DNA from: Nocardioides sp. Root1257
GTDB taxonomy: Bacteria; Actinomycetota; Actinomycetes; Propionibacteriales; Nocardioidaceae
DNA: 64,000 nucleotides
Assembly (NCBI RefSeq): GCF_001425175.1
Contig: NZ_LMDV01000014.1
Span: 1-64,000 of the forward strand
Direction of reading: 5' to 3'
Positions 17,265 through 25,978 of this stretch are shown in pieces (the first letter of the stretch is position 1; each line of letters begins with the position of its first letter). The notes beneath the pieces were generated by a model. It did no database searches and was not told the DNA's origin. It saw only the letters and a program-made list of their open reading frames with translations. The translations under genes and the position numbers were made by a program.

Positions 17265-18314
17265 ATGGCTGGTGGAGACCGCGACAAGGCGCTGGACGCC
17301 GCACTCGCCAACATCGAGCGTCAGTTCGGCAAGGGCTCGGTGATGCGCCTCGGCGACGAGACCCGCGCCCCGCTGGAGATCATCCCGACCGGATCGATCG
17401 CCCTCGACGTCGCGCTGGGCCTCGGTGGCCTGCCGCGCGGCCGGGTGGTCGAGATCTACGGTCCGGAGTCCTCCGGCAAGACGACGGTCGCCCTGCACGC
17501 GGTGGCCAACGCCCAGGCCGCCGGCGGCATCGTGGCGTTCATCGACGCCGAGCACGCGCTGGACCCGGAGTACGCCAAGGCCCTCGGCGTCGACACCGAC
17601 GCCCTGCTGGTCTCCCAGCCCGACTCGGGTGAGCAGGCGCTGGAGATCGCCGACATGCTGGTCCGCTCCGGCGCGCTCGACCTGATCGTCATCGACTCGG
17701 TGGCCGCCCTGGTGCCGCGCGCGGAGATCGAGGGCGAGATGGGCGACAGCCACGTCGGCCTCCAGGCCCGCCTGATGAGCCAGGCGCTGCGCAAGATGAC
17801 CGGTGCCCTCAACAACTCCGGCACCACCGCGATCTTCATCAACCAGCTGCGCGAGAAGATCGGCGTGATGTTCGGCTCGCCCGAGACCACGACCGGTGGT
17901 CGCGCGCTGAAGTTCTACTCCTCGGTCCGCCTCGACGTGCGTCGCATCGAGACGCTCAAGGACGGCACCGACATGGTCGGCAACCGGACCCGCGTCAAGG
18001 TCGTCAAGAACAAGGTCGCCCCGCCGTTCAAGCAGGCCGAGTTCGACATCATGTACGGCAAGGGGATCAGCCGCGAGGGTGGCCTGATCGACGTCGGGGT
18101 CGAGGCGGGCCTCGTCCGCAAGGCCGGTGCCTGGTACACCTACGAGGGCGACCAGCTCGGCCAGGGCAAGGAGAACTCCCGCAAGTTCCTCAAGGACAAC
18201 CCCGACCTGGCCAACGAGCTGGAGAAGAAGATCCTCGAGAAGCTCGGCGTCGGCCCGCAGGTCGACCAGGAGGCCCCGCTCTCCGACGAGCCGATCGGCG
18301 TCGACTCCTTCTAG
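17265..18314 (+). CDS. recA: recombinase RecA
   Basis: A 349-residue RecA, the normal length. It forms ATP-dependent filaments on single-stranded DNA for homologous recombination and stimulates LexA self-cleavage. Walker [10 protein letters not shown], Walker [13 protein letters not shown], loop L1 [12 protein letters not shown] and loop L2 with [21 protein letters not shown] are all intact. ATG 17265 is preferred, with ACAAGGA upstream; the frame is open for 141 nt before it but that part lies over the SOS box. recX follows after a hairpin repeat. The gene is colinear with recX and the DUF3046 gene. Confidence 0.98.
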   Translation: MAGGDRDKALDAALANIERQFGKGSVMRLGDETRAPLEIIPTGSIALDVALGLGGLPRGRVVEIYGPESSGKTTVALHAVANAQAAGGIVAFIDAEHALDPEYAKALGVDTDALLVSQPDSGEQALEIADMLVRSGALDLIVIDSVAALVPRAEIEGEMGDSHVGLQARLMSQALRKMTGALNNSGTTAIFINQLREKIGVMFGSPETTTGGRALKFYSSVRLDVRRIETLKDGTDMVGNRTRVKVVKNKVAPPFKQAEFDIMYGKGISREGGLIDVGVEAGLVRKAGAWYTYEGDQLGQGKENSRKFLKDNPDLANELEKKILEKLGVGPQVDQEAPLSDEPIGVDSF

Positions 18315-18322
18315 GCGCTGGT

Positions 18323-18408
18323 GGTTTCGAGACAGGCGCCAGGGCGCCTTCCTCAACCACCGTGAGGTCGGTGGTTGAGGAGGTTGCGCCAGCAACCGTC
18401 TCGAAACC
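18323..18408. repeat. inverted pair of REP-like hairpin units between recA and recX
   Basis: Unit A (18323-18361) reads GGTTTCGAGAC, then a 16-nt stem-loop AGGCGCCAGGGCGCCT, then TCCTCAACCACC. Unit B (18370-18408) is the same frame on the other strand with a different stem, GGTTGC-GCCA-GCAACC. The conserved flanks pair across the two units, giving one large cruciform with two small hairpins. I recall similar GGTTTCGAGAC...TCAACCACC elements as dispersed repeats in Nocardioides genomes. It may attenuate recA-to-recX readthrough. Confidence 0.85.
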
Positions 18409-18432
18409 TCCGACCCACCAGGAAGGGATCCG

Positions 18433-19053
18433 ATGACTCTCGAGGAGAACCGACCGGCACCCGACTGGGCCGGCGACGTCTCGGTCGGGGTGGACGCGTG
18501 GACACGGCGCGCGTCCGCCCCGACCGCGGCTCCACCCCCGGAGGACACCAAAGCCCAGGTCCCCGAGGCGGACCCGGAGGCGGTGGCCCGCAAGATCCTG
18601 CTCGACCAGCTGACCGGCCAGGCGCGGACCCGCAAGGAGCTCGCCGACAAGCTGGCGGCCAAGAACGTGCCGACGGAGATCGCGACCCGGCTCCTCGACC
18701 GGTTCGAGGAGGTCGGGCTGATCGACGACGAGGCGTTCGCCCGCGCCTGGATCGCGTCGCGTCAGCCGGGCAAGGGGCTGGCGACGCGGGCGCTGGCGCA
18801 GGAGCTGCGCCGCAAGGGCGTCGACGACGAGATCGCCCGCGAGGCCTTGGCTGAGATCGACCCGGACGACGAGGAGGCCGCGGCCCGCGCGCTGGTGCGC
18901 CGCAAGCTGCGCTCGCTGGCGCGCTTCGACGACACCGTGGCGACCCGGCGGCTGGTCGGGATGCTCGCGCGCAAGGGCTACGGCTCGGGGCTCGCCTTCG
19001 CCGTCGTCCGCGACGAGCTGGCGAACGCCGGGCGCGAGGGACTGGACGACTAG
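18433..19053 (+). CDS. recX: regulatory protein RecX
   Basis: A 206-residue protein that binds RecA filaments and limits their activity. The first ~50 residues are low-complexity; then ARKILLDQLTGQARTRKELADKLAAK is the first three-helix RecX repeat, LIDDEAFARAWIASR the second motif and the two following helical repeats complete the fold. GGAAGGG six bases before ATG 18433 supports the start. Position directly behind recA is the usual one. Confidence 0.93.
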   Translation: MTLEENRPAPDWAGDVSVGVDAWTRRASAPTAAPPPEDTKAQVPEADPEAVARKILLDQLTGQARTRKELADKLAAKNVPTEIATRLLDRFEEVGLIDDEAFARAWIASRQPGKGLATRALAQELRRKGVDDEIAREALAEIDPDDEEAAARALVRRKLRSLARFDDTVATRRLVGMLARKGYGSGLAFAVVRDELANAGREGLDD

Positions 19054-19079
19054 CGGGTCCGACCCGACACAATGCTCCC

Positions 19080-19568
19080 GTGGCGGAGCGCGAGATCCTG
19101 ACGTACGAGATGTTCGGCACCTCGGTGCGTGACCTGGCCCAGCAGGTGGTGGACTCGGGCTACGAGCCCGACCTGATCCTCTCGATCGCGCGCGGCGGTC
19201 TGGGCCTCGGCATGGGCCTGGGCTACGCGCTGGACGTGAAGAACCTCTCCGCCGTCAACGTGGAGTTCTACACCGGCGTCGACCAGCGCCTCGACGTGCC
19301 GATCATGCTGCCGCCCACACCGGCCGCCGTCGACCTGGCGGGGCTGCGGATCCTGATCGCGGACGACGTCGCCGACACCGGCAAGACGCTCGAGGTGGTC
19401 CGCGACTTCGTTGCCGACCAGGTGGCCGAGGCGCGCACGGCGGTGATCTACGAGAAGCCGTGGACGGTGATCAAGCCGGAGTACGTCTGGCGGCACACGG
19501 AGGCCTGGATCGACTTCCCGTGGTCGGCGGCGCCGCCCCTGGTGCAGCGGGCGAAGCCGGGCCCGTGA
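19080..19568 (+). CDS. phosphoribosyltransferase family protein
   Basis: A 162-residue type I phosphoribosyltransferase. LRILIADDVADTGKT (residues ~88-102) is the PRPP-binding loop, and SIARGGLGLG binds pyrophosphate. Such short enzymes include xanthine/guanine phosphoribosyltransferases that salvage purine bases; the hood region here does not reveal the base. GTG 19080 starts 26 nt after recX. The stop overlaps the next gene (GTGA). Confidence 0.8.
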   Translation: MAEREILTYEMFGTSVRDLAQQVVDSGYEPDLILSIARGGLGLGMGLGYALDVKNLSAVNVEFYTGVDQRLDVPIMLPPTPAAVDLAGLRILIADDVADTGKTLEVVRDFVADQVAEARTAVIYEKPWTVIKPEYVWRHTEAWIDFPWSAAPPLVQRAKPGP

Positions 19569-20275
19569 CCGAGGAGCCGGTCCGGGTCGTCGTCCACGAC
19601 CGCGGTCGTGACCTGTCCGGCGTGGTCCGGCCGGGGGAGGCCTGGGCCGCGGCGGCCCGGCGTACCTGTGCCAGCGTCCACGCCGAGCCGGCACCGCGCG
19701 ACCTGTCCGGCGAGGTGAAGGAGTTCGTCGTCGACCACGACGAGCGGGTGACCGTGCGGGCGATGACGCGCGGCGACCTGCCCGACCTGCTGCGCTGGCG
19801 CCGGAGCGACCACGTCCGCCGGTGGTGGGCGGCCGAGGGTGAGCCGACCGAGGACACCGTCGAGGCCCGCTACGGCCCCCGCATCGACGGGATGAGCCCG
19901 ACGCGGATGTGGGTCGCGGAGGTCAACGGGCGCTCGGTGGGGTTCCTGCAGGACTACCGGATCTCCGACTACCCCGACTACGCGCTGCTCGGCCCCGACC
20001 CGGCCGCCATCGGCGTCGACTACGCGCTCGCCGAGGAGTGGAGCGGTCGCGGTCTCGGGCCACGGGTGCTGTGGGCGTGGATGCTGCGCACCCGGCACCG
20101 CCTGCCGGAGGCGCCGACGTACTTCGCCGCCCCCGACCACCGCAACGCCGCGTCGCTGCGGATGCTCGCCAAGGCCGGGTTCGTCGCCGGGCTCTGGTTC
20201 GACGAGCCCCAGGAGGACGGCACCGTCGACACGGTGGTCGGTTGTTCCCTCGATGTGGCGCAGGTGCTGGGATGA
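19565..20275 (+). CDS. GNAT acetyltransferase, AAC(6')-like
   Basis: A 236-residue protein. The N-terminal ~60 residues are extra; the GNAT domain follows, with VTVRAMTRGDLPDLLRWR, then MWVAEVNGRSVGFLQDYRISDYPDYALL, then GVDYALAEEWSGRGLGPRVLW containing the acetyl-CoA loop, and NAASLRMLAKAGF. The pattern is close to aminoglycoside 6'-N-acetyltransferases and to siderophore acylases of the same fold. Antibiotic modification is possible but not shown. The GTG start lies in the phosphoribosyltransferase stop. Confidence 0.75.
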   Translation: MTEEPVRVVVHDRGRDLSGVVRPGEAWAAAARRTCASVHAEPAPRDLSGEVKEFVVDHDERVTVRAMTRGDLPDLLRWRRSDHVRRWWAAEGEPTEDTVEARYGPRIDGMSPTRMWVAEVNGRSVGFLQDYRISDYPDYALLGPDPAAIGVDYALAEEWSGRGLGPRVLWAWMLRTRHRLPEAPTYFAAPDHRNAASLRMLAKAGFVAGLWFDEPQEDGTVDTVVGCSLDVAQVLG

Positions 20276-20282
20276 TCGGCCG

Positions 20283-21128
20283 ATGACCGCCGACCCGCTG
20301 CAGCTGCCGTCCGGACCTGTCGACCTCGACGCCATCGCCACCGACGCCACCCCCGGCTTCTCCGGGGGGAAGCAGGACGGCAAGGCCCGGCTCGCCGCGC
20401 TCGGGCCCGAGCTCGCCGAGCTCCAGGAGCGGCTGTTCGCCGAGGGGCGGGCGACGGGGTCGCACCGCCGGGTGCTGCTGGTGCTGCAGGGGATGGACAC
20501 GTCCGGCAAGGGCGGCACCCTGAAGCACACGGTCGGCCTCGTCGACCCGCAGGGCGTCCGCATCAGCTCCTTCAAGGCGCCGACGAAGGAGGAGCTGGCC
20601 CACGACTTCCTGTGGCGGATCCGCAAGGCGCTGCCGCAGCCGGGGTACGTCGGCGTGTTCGACCGGTCCCACTACGAGGACGTGCTGATCGCGCGGGTCA
20701 ACGAGCTGGCGGCTCCGGAGGAGATCGAGCGCCGCTACGACGCGATCAACGAGTTCGAGCGCGAGCTCGTGGAGGACGGCACGGTCGTCCTCAAATGCAT
20801 GCTGCACATCAGCAAGGAGACGCAGCGCGAGCGGCTGCTCGCCCGCCTGGACAACCCGGAGAAGTACTGGAAGTACGAGCCCGGCGACCTCGACTCACGC
20901 GCGCGCTGGGACGCCTACCGGGCGGCGTACACCACGGCGCTGGAGCGCACCCACACCGAGCACGCCCCCTGGCACGTCGTACCGAGCGATCGCAAGTGGT
21001 TCCGCAACCTCGCGGTCGGGCAGCTGCTGCTGGCTGCGCTGCGCGGGATGGAGCTGGGCTGGCCGGCCGCGGACTTCGACGTGGACGCCGAACGGGCCAG
21101 GCTGCTCGCGGAGGACGCGAGAGCCTGA
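20283..21128 (+). CDS. polyphosphate kinase 2 family protein
   Basis: A 281-residue PPK2-type kinase that transfers phosphate between inorganic polyphosphate and nucleotides. Walker A GMDTSGKGGT is at residues 70-79, the lid GVFDRSHYEDVLIARV follows, and ENPEKYWKYEPGDLDSRARW-like sequence (DNPEKYWKYEPGDLDSR) marks the C-terminal lid. The TSGKGG form of Walker A differs from the AAGKGG form of the second PPK2 at 48.9 kb, so the two are likely different classes with different nucleotide preferences. Confidence 0.88.
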   Translation: MTADPLQLPSGPVDLDAIATDATPGFSGGKQDGKARLAALGPELAELQERLFAEGRATGSHRRVLLVLQGMDTSGKGGTLKHTVGLVDPQGVRISSFKAPTKEELAHDFLWRIRKALPQPGYVGVFDRSHYEDVLIARVNELAAPEEIERRYDAINEFERELVEDGTVVLKCMLHISKETQRERLLARLDNPEKYWKYEPGDLDSRARWDAYRAAYTTALERTHTEHAPWHVVPSDRKWFRNLAVGQLLLAALRGMELGWPAADFDVDAERARLLAEDARA

Positions 21129-21156
21129 CCCGTCGGGTTGCGCAGAGATCGACTGC

Positions 21157-21861
21157 TCAGAGCTTGTAGGTGTTGCCCTGGATGACGCTGGGGGCGAACC
21201 GCTTGTCGCCGGTGAAGACGACCCGCCAGAAGAACTTGCCGCGACGCGGCGCCGGCAGCACGACGGTGAAGCGACCCGACTTGCTGGTCTTGAGGGTCTT
21301 GAACTTCTTGAACTTCTTGCCGTGCTTCTTGAACACCACGATCTTCAGCTTCTTGGCGGGCGAGATCTTGCCCTTGAAGCCGGCGTGCTTGCCGGACAGG
21401 GTCGACGTCGACAGCTTCCGCTGCACGCTCGTGACCGAGTACGACGCCGAGCTCGGCGCGTAGGTGTACTCGGGGTACCCGCCGGTGCCGCCGCCGTAGG
21501 AGACGGTGTAGACGGCCCGGCCATGAGCCGGGACACTGTCGTAGACGTACGCCGAGGTGCTGGAGGCGACTGCCCGTGCGGCGGTGCCCGTCACCTGCTC
21601 GGTGACGGACACCGGGCCGTTGTAGATCTGCTGCCAGGTGCCGTCGATGAGGGCCTCGACATTGACGGAGATCGAGAGCGAGTCGCCGTACGCCGGTGAC
21701 TTGGAGTAGCTGCTGATGACCGGCTTGCCCGAGCTGCCGGAGACGATGCGGGTCTGCACCGTGGTCGCGGCCGACGCCGGAGCGGATGTGACGGCGACCC
21801 CCACCGTCGATGCCGCCACCGCGGTGGCGAGCAGGGAGCCGATGAAGCGGCGTGTACGCAT
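21157..21861 (-). CDS. secreted Ig-like repeat protein
   Basis: A 234-residue exported protein. The N terminus MRTRRFIGSLLATAVAAST leads a signal peptide ending at APASA-ATT. The mature part is beta-rich (alternating short strands, Ser/Thr/Tyr-rich) and the last ~70 residues include a strongly basic patch, HGKKFKKFKTLKTSKSGRF, followed by a strand-rich end resembling bacterial Ig-like domains. GGAGGAC before ATG 21861 fixes the start. No enzyme motif is visible; a cell-surface or polyanion-binding role is possible. Confidence 0.72.
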   Translation of the reverse strand: MRTRRFIGSLLATAVAASTVGVAVTSAPASAATTVQTRIVSGSSGKPVISSYSKSPAYGDSLSISVNVEALIDGTWQQIYNGPVSVTEQVTGTAARAVASSTSAYVYDSVPAHGRAVYTVSYGGGTGGYPEYTYAPSSASYSVTSVQRKLSTSTLSGKHAGFKGKISPAKKLKIVVFKKHGKKFKKFKTLKTSKSGRFTVVLPAPRRGKFFWRVVFTGDKRFAPSVIQGNTYKL

Positions 21862-21974
21862 GTGTTGTCCTCCCGTGATGGGCACCCCCACCGGATGCCC
21901 ATGCACCGACTACCCCACCGGGGTAGCGGTAAACCGCACAATGTCGTCCGTTATCCGTCCCCTAGGGTTTGCAC

Positions 21975-22754
21975 GTGATCCCGACTGTTGCCGTCACCCG
22001 CTACGTGACGCCGCTCCGCGAGGGCGGCAGCCTGCCGGGCATCGTCGAGGGCGACGACCTGGGCACCTACGTCTGCAAGTTCCGCGGCGCCGGGCAGGGC
22101 CTGCGCGTGCTCGTCGCGGAGGTGGTCGTCGGTGAGCTCGCGCGCCGGATCGGGCTGCGCACCCCGCGGCTGGTCGCGCTCGACCTGGACCCCGCGATCG
22201 CGCGCTACGAGGCCGACGAGGAGGTCCAGGACCTGCTCAACGCGAGCGCCGGTCTCAACCTCGGCATCGACTTCCTGCCGGGCTCCTTCGGGTACGACGG
22301 CGAGCTGCCGGCAGGTGCGGAGGTCGCAGCACGGGTGCTCTGGCTGGACGCCTTCACCGCCAACGTGGACCGGTCGTGGCGCAACCCCAACCTGCTGGTC
22401 TGGCACCGCGAGCTCTGGGTCATCGACCACGGAGCGTCGCTCTACTTCCACCACGGCTGGGGTGGCGGGGCGCTGCTGAAGGAGGGCGCCCCGGGGCGGT
22501 TCGCCGCGCAGCCGTGGAGCGTCGACGACCACGTGCTCCGCTCGGCCGCGTCGGGGCTGGGTGCTGCCGACGCCGAGATCACGGCGCTGCTCGACGAGTC
22601 GGTCTTCGCCGACGTGCTGGCCGAGGTGCCCGACGAGTGGCTGGAGCCGGTGCCCGGCGCGGAGACGCCGGAGGCCGTCCGCGCGGCGTACGTGTCGTTC
22701 CTGCTGGCGCGGCTCGGCACCCGCCAGTGGCTGCCGCTGGAGGCCGCGCGATGA
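21975..22754 (+). CDS. HipA-like kinase family protein
   Basis: A 259-residue protein with the C-terminal part of the HipA kinase fold: YVCKFRGAGQG near the N terminus supplies the nucleotide-binding lysine strand, WLDAFTANVDRSWRNPNLLV holds the catalytic Asp and Asn region, and LWVIDHGASLYFHH is the metal-binding DHG. It lacks the N-terminal HipA_N region and no HipB-like antitoxin is adjacent. Instead it overlaps a DUF3037 gene by four bases, an arrangement that recurs in bacteria. Function is unknown; protein or small-molecule phosphorylation is inferred. GTG 21975 is chosen as the start. Confidence 0.75.
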   Translation: MIPTVAVTRYVTPLREGGSLPGIVEGDDLGTYVCKFRGAGQGLRVLVAEVVVGELARRIGLRTPRLVALDLDPAIARYEADEEVQDLLNASAGLNLGIDFLPGSFGYDGELPAGAEVAARVLWLDAFTANVDRSWRNPNLLVWHRELWVIDHGASLYFHHGWGGGALLKEGAPGRFAAQPWSVDDHVLRSAASGLGAADAEITALLDESVFADVLAEVPDEWLEPVPGAETPEAVRAAYVSFLLARLGTRQWLPLEAAR

Positions 22755-23140
22755 CCGCCTCGAGCCGCCTGGCCTACCAGTACGTCGTGCTCCGCTGCGT
22801 CCCGCGCGTGGACCGCGAGGAGTTCGTCAACGTCGGCGTCGTCGTCTACTGCCATGCCACGGACTTCCTCGACGTCGCCTGGCACGTCGACCGCGACCGG
22901 CTGGCCGCGTTCGACCCCGCCCTCGACCTGGACCAGGTCTGCGACGCACTGGCCTTCGTCGAGGGCGTCTGCGCCGGCGACGAGCGCGGCGGAGAGGCGG
23001 GGTCGGCGCCGATCAGCCAGCGCTTCGGCTTCCTCAAGGCACCACGCAGCACCGTCCTCCAGCCCGGGCCGGTGCACGGCGGCACCACCACCGACCCGGC
23101 CCGCCAGCTCGAGCACCTGCTGGAGAAGCTCGTCTCCTAG
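22751..23140 (+). CDS. DUF3037 family protein
   Basis: A 129-residue protein beginning with YQYVVLRCVPRVDREEFVNVGVVV, the DUF3037 hallmark, followed by FDPALDLDQV and a C-terminal LEHLLEKLV helix. Biochemical function is unknown. It is translationally coupled to the HipA-like kinase, so it is a likely partner or substrate. Its end overlaps the end of the convergent response regulator by four bases. Confidence 0.82.
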   Translation: MTASSRLAYQYVVLRCVPRVDREEFVNVGVVVYCHATDFLDVAWHVDRDRLAAFDPALDLDQVCDALAFVEGVCAGDERGGEAGSAPISQRFGFLKAPRSTVLQPGPVHGGTTTDPARQLEHLLEKLVS

Positions 23141-23805
23141 ACCAGGCCGTGCTCGTGCGCGAAGACCACGATCTGCACCCGGTCGCGGAGCCCGAGCTTG
23201 CGCAGGATCGCGCCGACGTGGGTCTTCACGGTGGACTCGCTGGCGAAGATCTGGCCGGCGATCTCGGTGTTGGACCGCCCCTTCGCGACAGCGCCGAACA
23301 CCTCGCGCTCCTTGTCGGTCAGCCCGAGGTACGCCGGCGGGGTGGGCGCCTGGCCCTGGAACTGTCCCTCGAGCAGGGTCGAGAGGTCGGCCGGCGCGAG
23401 CACCGCGTTGCCGGAGTGCACGGTGCGGATCGCGTCCGCCAGCATCACCGGGGTGGTGCCCTTGAGCAGGAAGCCGCTGGCGCCGTAGCGGATCGCGGTC
23501 GCGGCCCGGTCGTCGAGGTTGAAGGTGGTCAGGACGACCACCCGCACCGGCTTCGCACGCCGCGAGGTGCGCTCGGGCAGGAAGATCTGGCGGGTCGCCT
23601 CGACGCCGTCCATCTCGGGCATCCGGATGTCCATCAGCACGACGTCGGGGGAGAGCTCGTCGACCAGGCTCACGGCCTCGAGCCCGTCGGCCGCGGCGCC
23701 GACGACCTCCATGCCCTCCTGGGCGTCCACGATCACCCGCACGCCCTCGCGGAACAGCTCCTGGTCGTCGACCAGCAGGACCTGGATCTTCTCCGGCGTC
23801 GTCAT
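23137..23805 (-). CDS. NarL/LuxR-family response regulator
   Basis: A 222-residue regulator. Receiver pocket LLVDDQELFR, phosphoacceptor Asp59 in VVLMDIRMPEMDG, and Lys in GFLLKGTTP. The C-terminal helix-turn-helix LTDKEREVFGAVAKGRSNTEIA and STVKTHVGAILRKLGLRDR is typical LuxR type. ATG 23805 overlaps the kinase stop. It is the last gene of the six-gene VanX-Alr-Ddl run and probably controls it. Confidence 0.9.
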   Translation of the reverse strand: MTTPEKIQVLLVDDQELFREGVRVIVDAQEGMEVVGAAADGLEAVSLVDELSPDVVLMDIRMPEMDGVEATRQIFLPERTSRRAKPVRVVVLTTFNLDDRAATAIRYGASGFLLKGTTPVMLADAIRTVHSGNAVLAPADLSTLLEGQFQGQAPTPPAYLGLTDKEREVFGAVAKGRSNTEIAGQIFASESTVKTHVGAILRKLGLRDRVQIVVFAHEHGLV

Positions 23806-25037
23806 CGGGCGCGCACCGGCACCCACGCGGTCGCCGTGAAGGTCGGCGGGTCGAGCCGGCGGCGTACGTCGAGGCGCCCGCCCACCGAGTCGAGCCGGCG
23901 CCGCATCCCGTCGATGCCCTGACCTCCCGGCGTCGGCGGGTCGACGACGACTGCGAGCGGCTGGGTCTCGTCGCTCACGGAGTCGAGGGCGTTCTGGACC
24001 TCGATCCGCAGGTCACCTTCCCAGTGCCGCTCCACCCGCACCGGGCGGTCGCGCGGGCCGTGCTTGATCGCGTTGGTGAGCATCTCCTGGAGCACCCGGA
24101 AGGCCACCACCTCGAGCTCGGGCGGCATCGGCTGCGGCACACCCACCTCGGTCGAGACGACCTCGTGCCCGCTGGCGCGCACGCCCTCGACCAGCCCGTC
24201 GAGGTCGACCTTGCCGGCGCGCGGCGCCGCGGTGCCGCTCGTCGACGCGAGCACCTGACGCACGTCGTCGAGCGAGGTGCGGGCCGACGTCGCGATGTTG
24301 TTCATGGTCCGCTTCAGCCCCTGGGTGTCGACCTCGTCGAGGTACTGCGCGGACTCCGCCTGCGCCAGGATCACGGCGAGGGAGTGGCCGACCACGTCGT
24401 GCACGTCGCGGGCCAGGCGCGCCTGGTCCTCGCGCAGCCGGGCGATCTCCTCGGCCTGGTCGCGCTCGGCCTCGGCCTCGACCTGCGAGACCCGGGACTG
24501 TCGGGCGCGGTCGGCGTAGCGGAAGGCCAGCCCGGCGAGCCAGGGCATCGCGAGGATCGCCAGACCGACGAGCCCGGCGCCGATCTGCCAGCTGTCGCCG
24601 TACTGGTAGGCGTCCTCGATGATCCGCGAGACCTCACCGAGCTCGAGGGCCCGCATGGTGTAGCCCTGGTCGAGGAACCAGACGGCGGCGACGGCGGCCA
24701 GCGGGATCGACAGCCCGCTCGCGACCACCGTGGCGGGGCGGCCCCACCGGGCGGTCCCGAAGCCGACGATCACGACGCTGATCTGGGTGAGCATCACCGT
24801 CGTTCCGGTGAGCACCTGCAGCCCGCAGACCAGCCACACCACGGCCAGGGCGGCGGCCGGCGCGTGCCGTGCGCAGGCGGCCGCGACACCCATGCCGACC
24901 GCGATGAAGGCGAGCGCGGTGCGCTCGTCGTCGAAGATGTAGCGAGAGCTGCCCAGCACCTCGGCCAGGCCGAAGAACGCGACCACCGCGCCGAGCGCGA
25001 CGTCCGGGCCCCACTTCTGCCACCAGCTCACGCTCAT
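23802..25037 (-). CDS. sensor histidine kinase, HisKA_3 type
   Basis: A 411-residue kinase with about five to six membrane segments in the first ~180 residues, a coiled-coil, and the HisKA_3 phosphoacceptor in RDVHDVVGHSLAVILAQ. The ATP-binding domain has EMLTNAIKHG and GQGIDGMRRRLDSVGG. This is the NarX/LiaS-like class that pairs with NarL-type regulators, not the VanS class. It overlaps the acyltransferase gene upstream and the regulator downstream by four bases each. Membrane-embedded sensing of cell-envelope stress is a reasonable inference. Confidence 0.88.
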   Translation of the reverse strand: MSVSWWQKWGPDVALGAVVAFFGLAEVLGSSRYIFDDERTALAFIAVGMGVAAACARHAPAAALAVVWLVCGLQVLTGTTVMLTQISVVIVGFGTARWGRPATVVASGLSIPLAAVAAVWFLDQGYTMRALELGEVSRIIEDAYQYGDSWQIGAGLVGLAILAMPWLAGLAFRYADRARQSRVSQVEAEAERDQAEEIARLREDQARLARDVHDVVGHSLAVILAQAESAQYLDEVDTQGLKRTMNNIATSARTSLDDVRQVLASTSGTAAPRAGKVDLDGLVEGVRASGHEVVSTEVGVPQPMPPELEVVAFRVLQEMLTNAIKHGPRDRPVRVERHWEGDLRIEVQNALDSVSDETQPLAVVVDPPTPGGQGIDGMRRRLDSVGGRLDVRRRLDPPTFTATAWVPVRAR

Positions 25038-25978
25038 GCCGGCACCGCCACCCGGCGCCGCTGGAGCGGCGCCTCGACGTAGCGCCACGACAGCGCGGCC
25101 GCGACCAGGGTCAGCACGACGGCGAGCCCGGCGTGCGGGCGCAGCCAGAGCGTGAGCGGGTAGTTCCAGAGGTACGCCGCGTAGGAGACCGTGCCGAGCC
25201 ACACCAGCGCGCGCAGCGCCGGCTGGGAGACGGTGGTCCAGGTGCGCCAGGACAGGACCAGGGCCGCGGTGAGCACAGCGATGGCCGGTCCTCCTGCCAG
25301 GTAGGTGAGGGTGTGACCCCGCAATGGAACCATGCTCAGCACGGCCAGCGCCGTCAGCGCCACGGGTGCCAGCCAACCCGGTGGCCGGAGCCGGTCGCGG
25401 TGCACCCGGGCCGCGGCGCCGACGACGAAGCACAGCGCCCAGCTGGTCGGCAGCGAGTAGGCCAGGTCGGGGTCCTCGGCGAGCCACCAGGTGGTCAGGG
25501 CACACGCCGCCGTCGTCGCGATCGCGGCCAGCACGAGCCCCCGGCGTGGTCCGAGGACCAGCAGCGTCGCCGGCCAGAGCAGGTAGAACTGCTCCTCGAG
25601 CGCCAGCGTCCAGAGGTGGTACGTCGCATCGCTCGCGTGCCCGAACGGCAGGTCCGCGGTCCAGGTGAGCGCCACGACCACCGTCTTCAGCAGCCGGTCG
25701 CGGTCACCGAGCGGGTCGAGCACCAGCGTCACCAGCACCACGCCCGCGACCAGCACCAGCATCGCCGGGACCAGTCGCCAGGCCCGCCGGGCGTAGAAGT
25801 CGCCGAGCCGGGGCCGCCTCTCCAGCACGCCGGTGATCAGGTAGCCCGACAGCGCGAAGAACATCACCACACCGACGACCCCGGCACCCGGGAAAACGTC
25901 CGGGACGGCGTGCCGCAGCATCACCAGCCCGACAGCGATCCCACGGAGCAGGTCGAGGCCGTCGATCCGCCCGGTCAC
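25034..25978 (-). CDS. acyltransferase 3 family membrane protein
   Basis: A 314-residue membrane protein of the OafA/YrhL group. It starts RIDGLDLLRGIAVGLVMLRH, with the conserved Arg and His of the family, then FFALSGYLI, FYARRAWRLVP and LWTLALEEQFYLLWP. About ten transmembrane segments; the C terminus ends with YVEAPLQRR. The same fold forms the N-terminal half of VanT serine racemases. The GTG start lies in the ligase stop. It may O-acylate a cell-wall polymer or move D-amino-acid precursors across the membrane. Confidence 0.82.
   Translation of the reverse strand: MTGRIDGLDLLRGIAVGLVMLRHAVPDVFPGAGVVGVVMFFALSGYLITGVLERRPRLGDFYARRAWRLVPAMLVLVAGVVLVTLVLDPLGDRDRLLKTVVVALTWTADLPFGHASDATYHLWTLALEEQFYLLWPATLLVLGPRRGLVLAAIATTAACALTTWWLAEDPDLAYSLPTSWALCFVVGAAARVHRDRLRPPGWLAPVALTALAVLSMVPLRGHTLTYLAGGPAIAVLTAALVLSWRTWTTVSQPALRALVWLGTVSYAAYLWNYPLTLWLRPHAGLAVVLTLVAAALSWRYVEAPLQRRRVAVPA

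Noticed and set aside
19565-20275. Naming the GNAT protein an aminoglycoside resistance enzyme
   Set aside because: The fold fits AAC(6') but siderophore and other acetyltransferases share it; no catalytic residue decides.
23137-25037. The two-component pair considered as VanRS
   Set aside because: The kinase is HisKA_3 type and the regulator LuxR type, unlike VanS/VanR (HisKA/OmpR), so no orthology is claimed.
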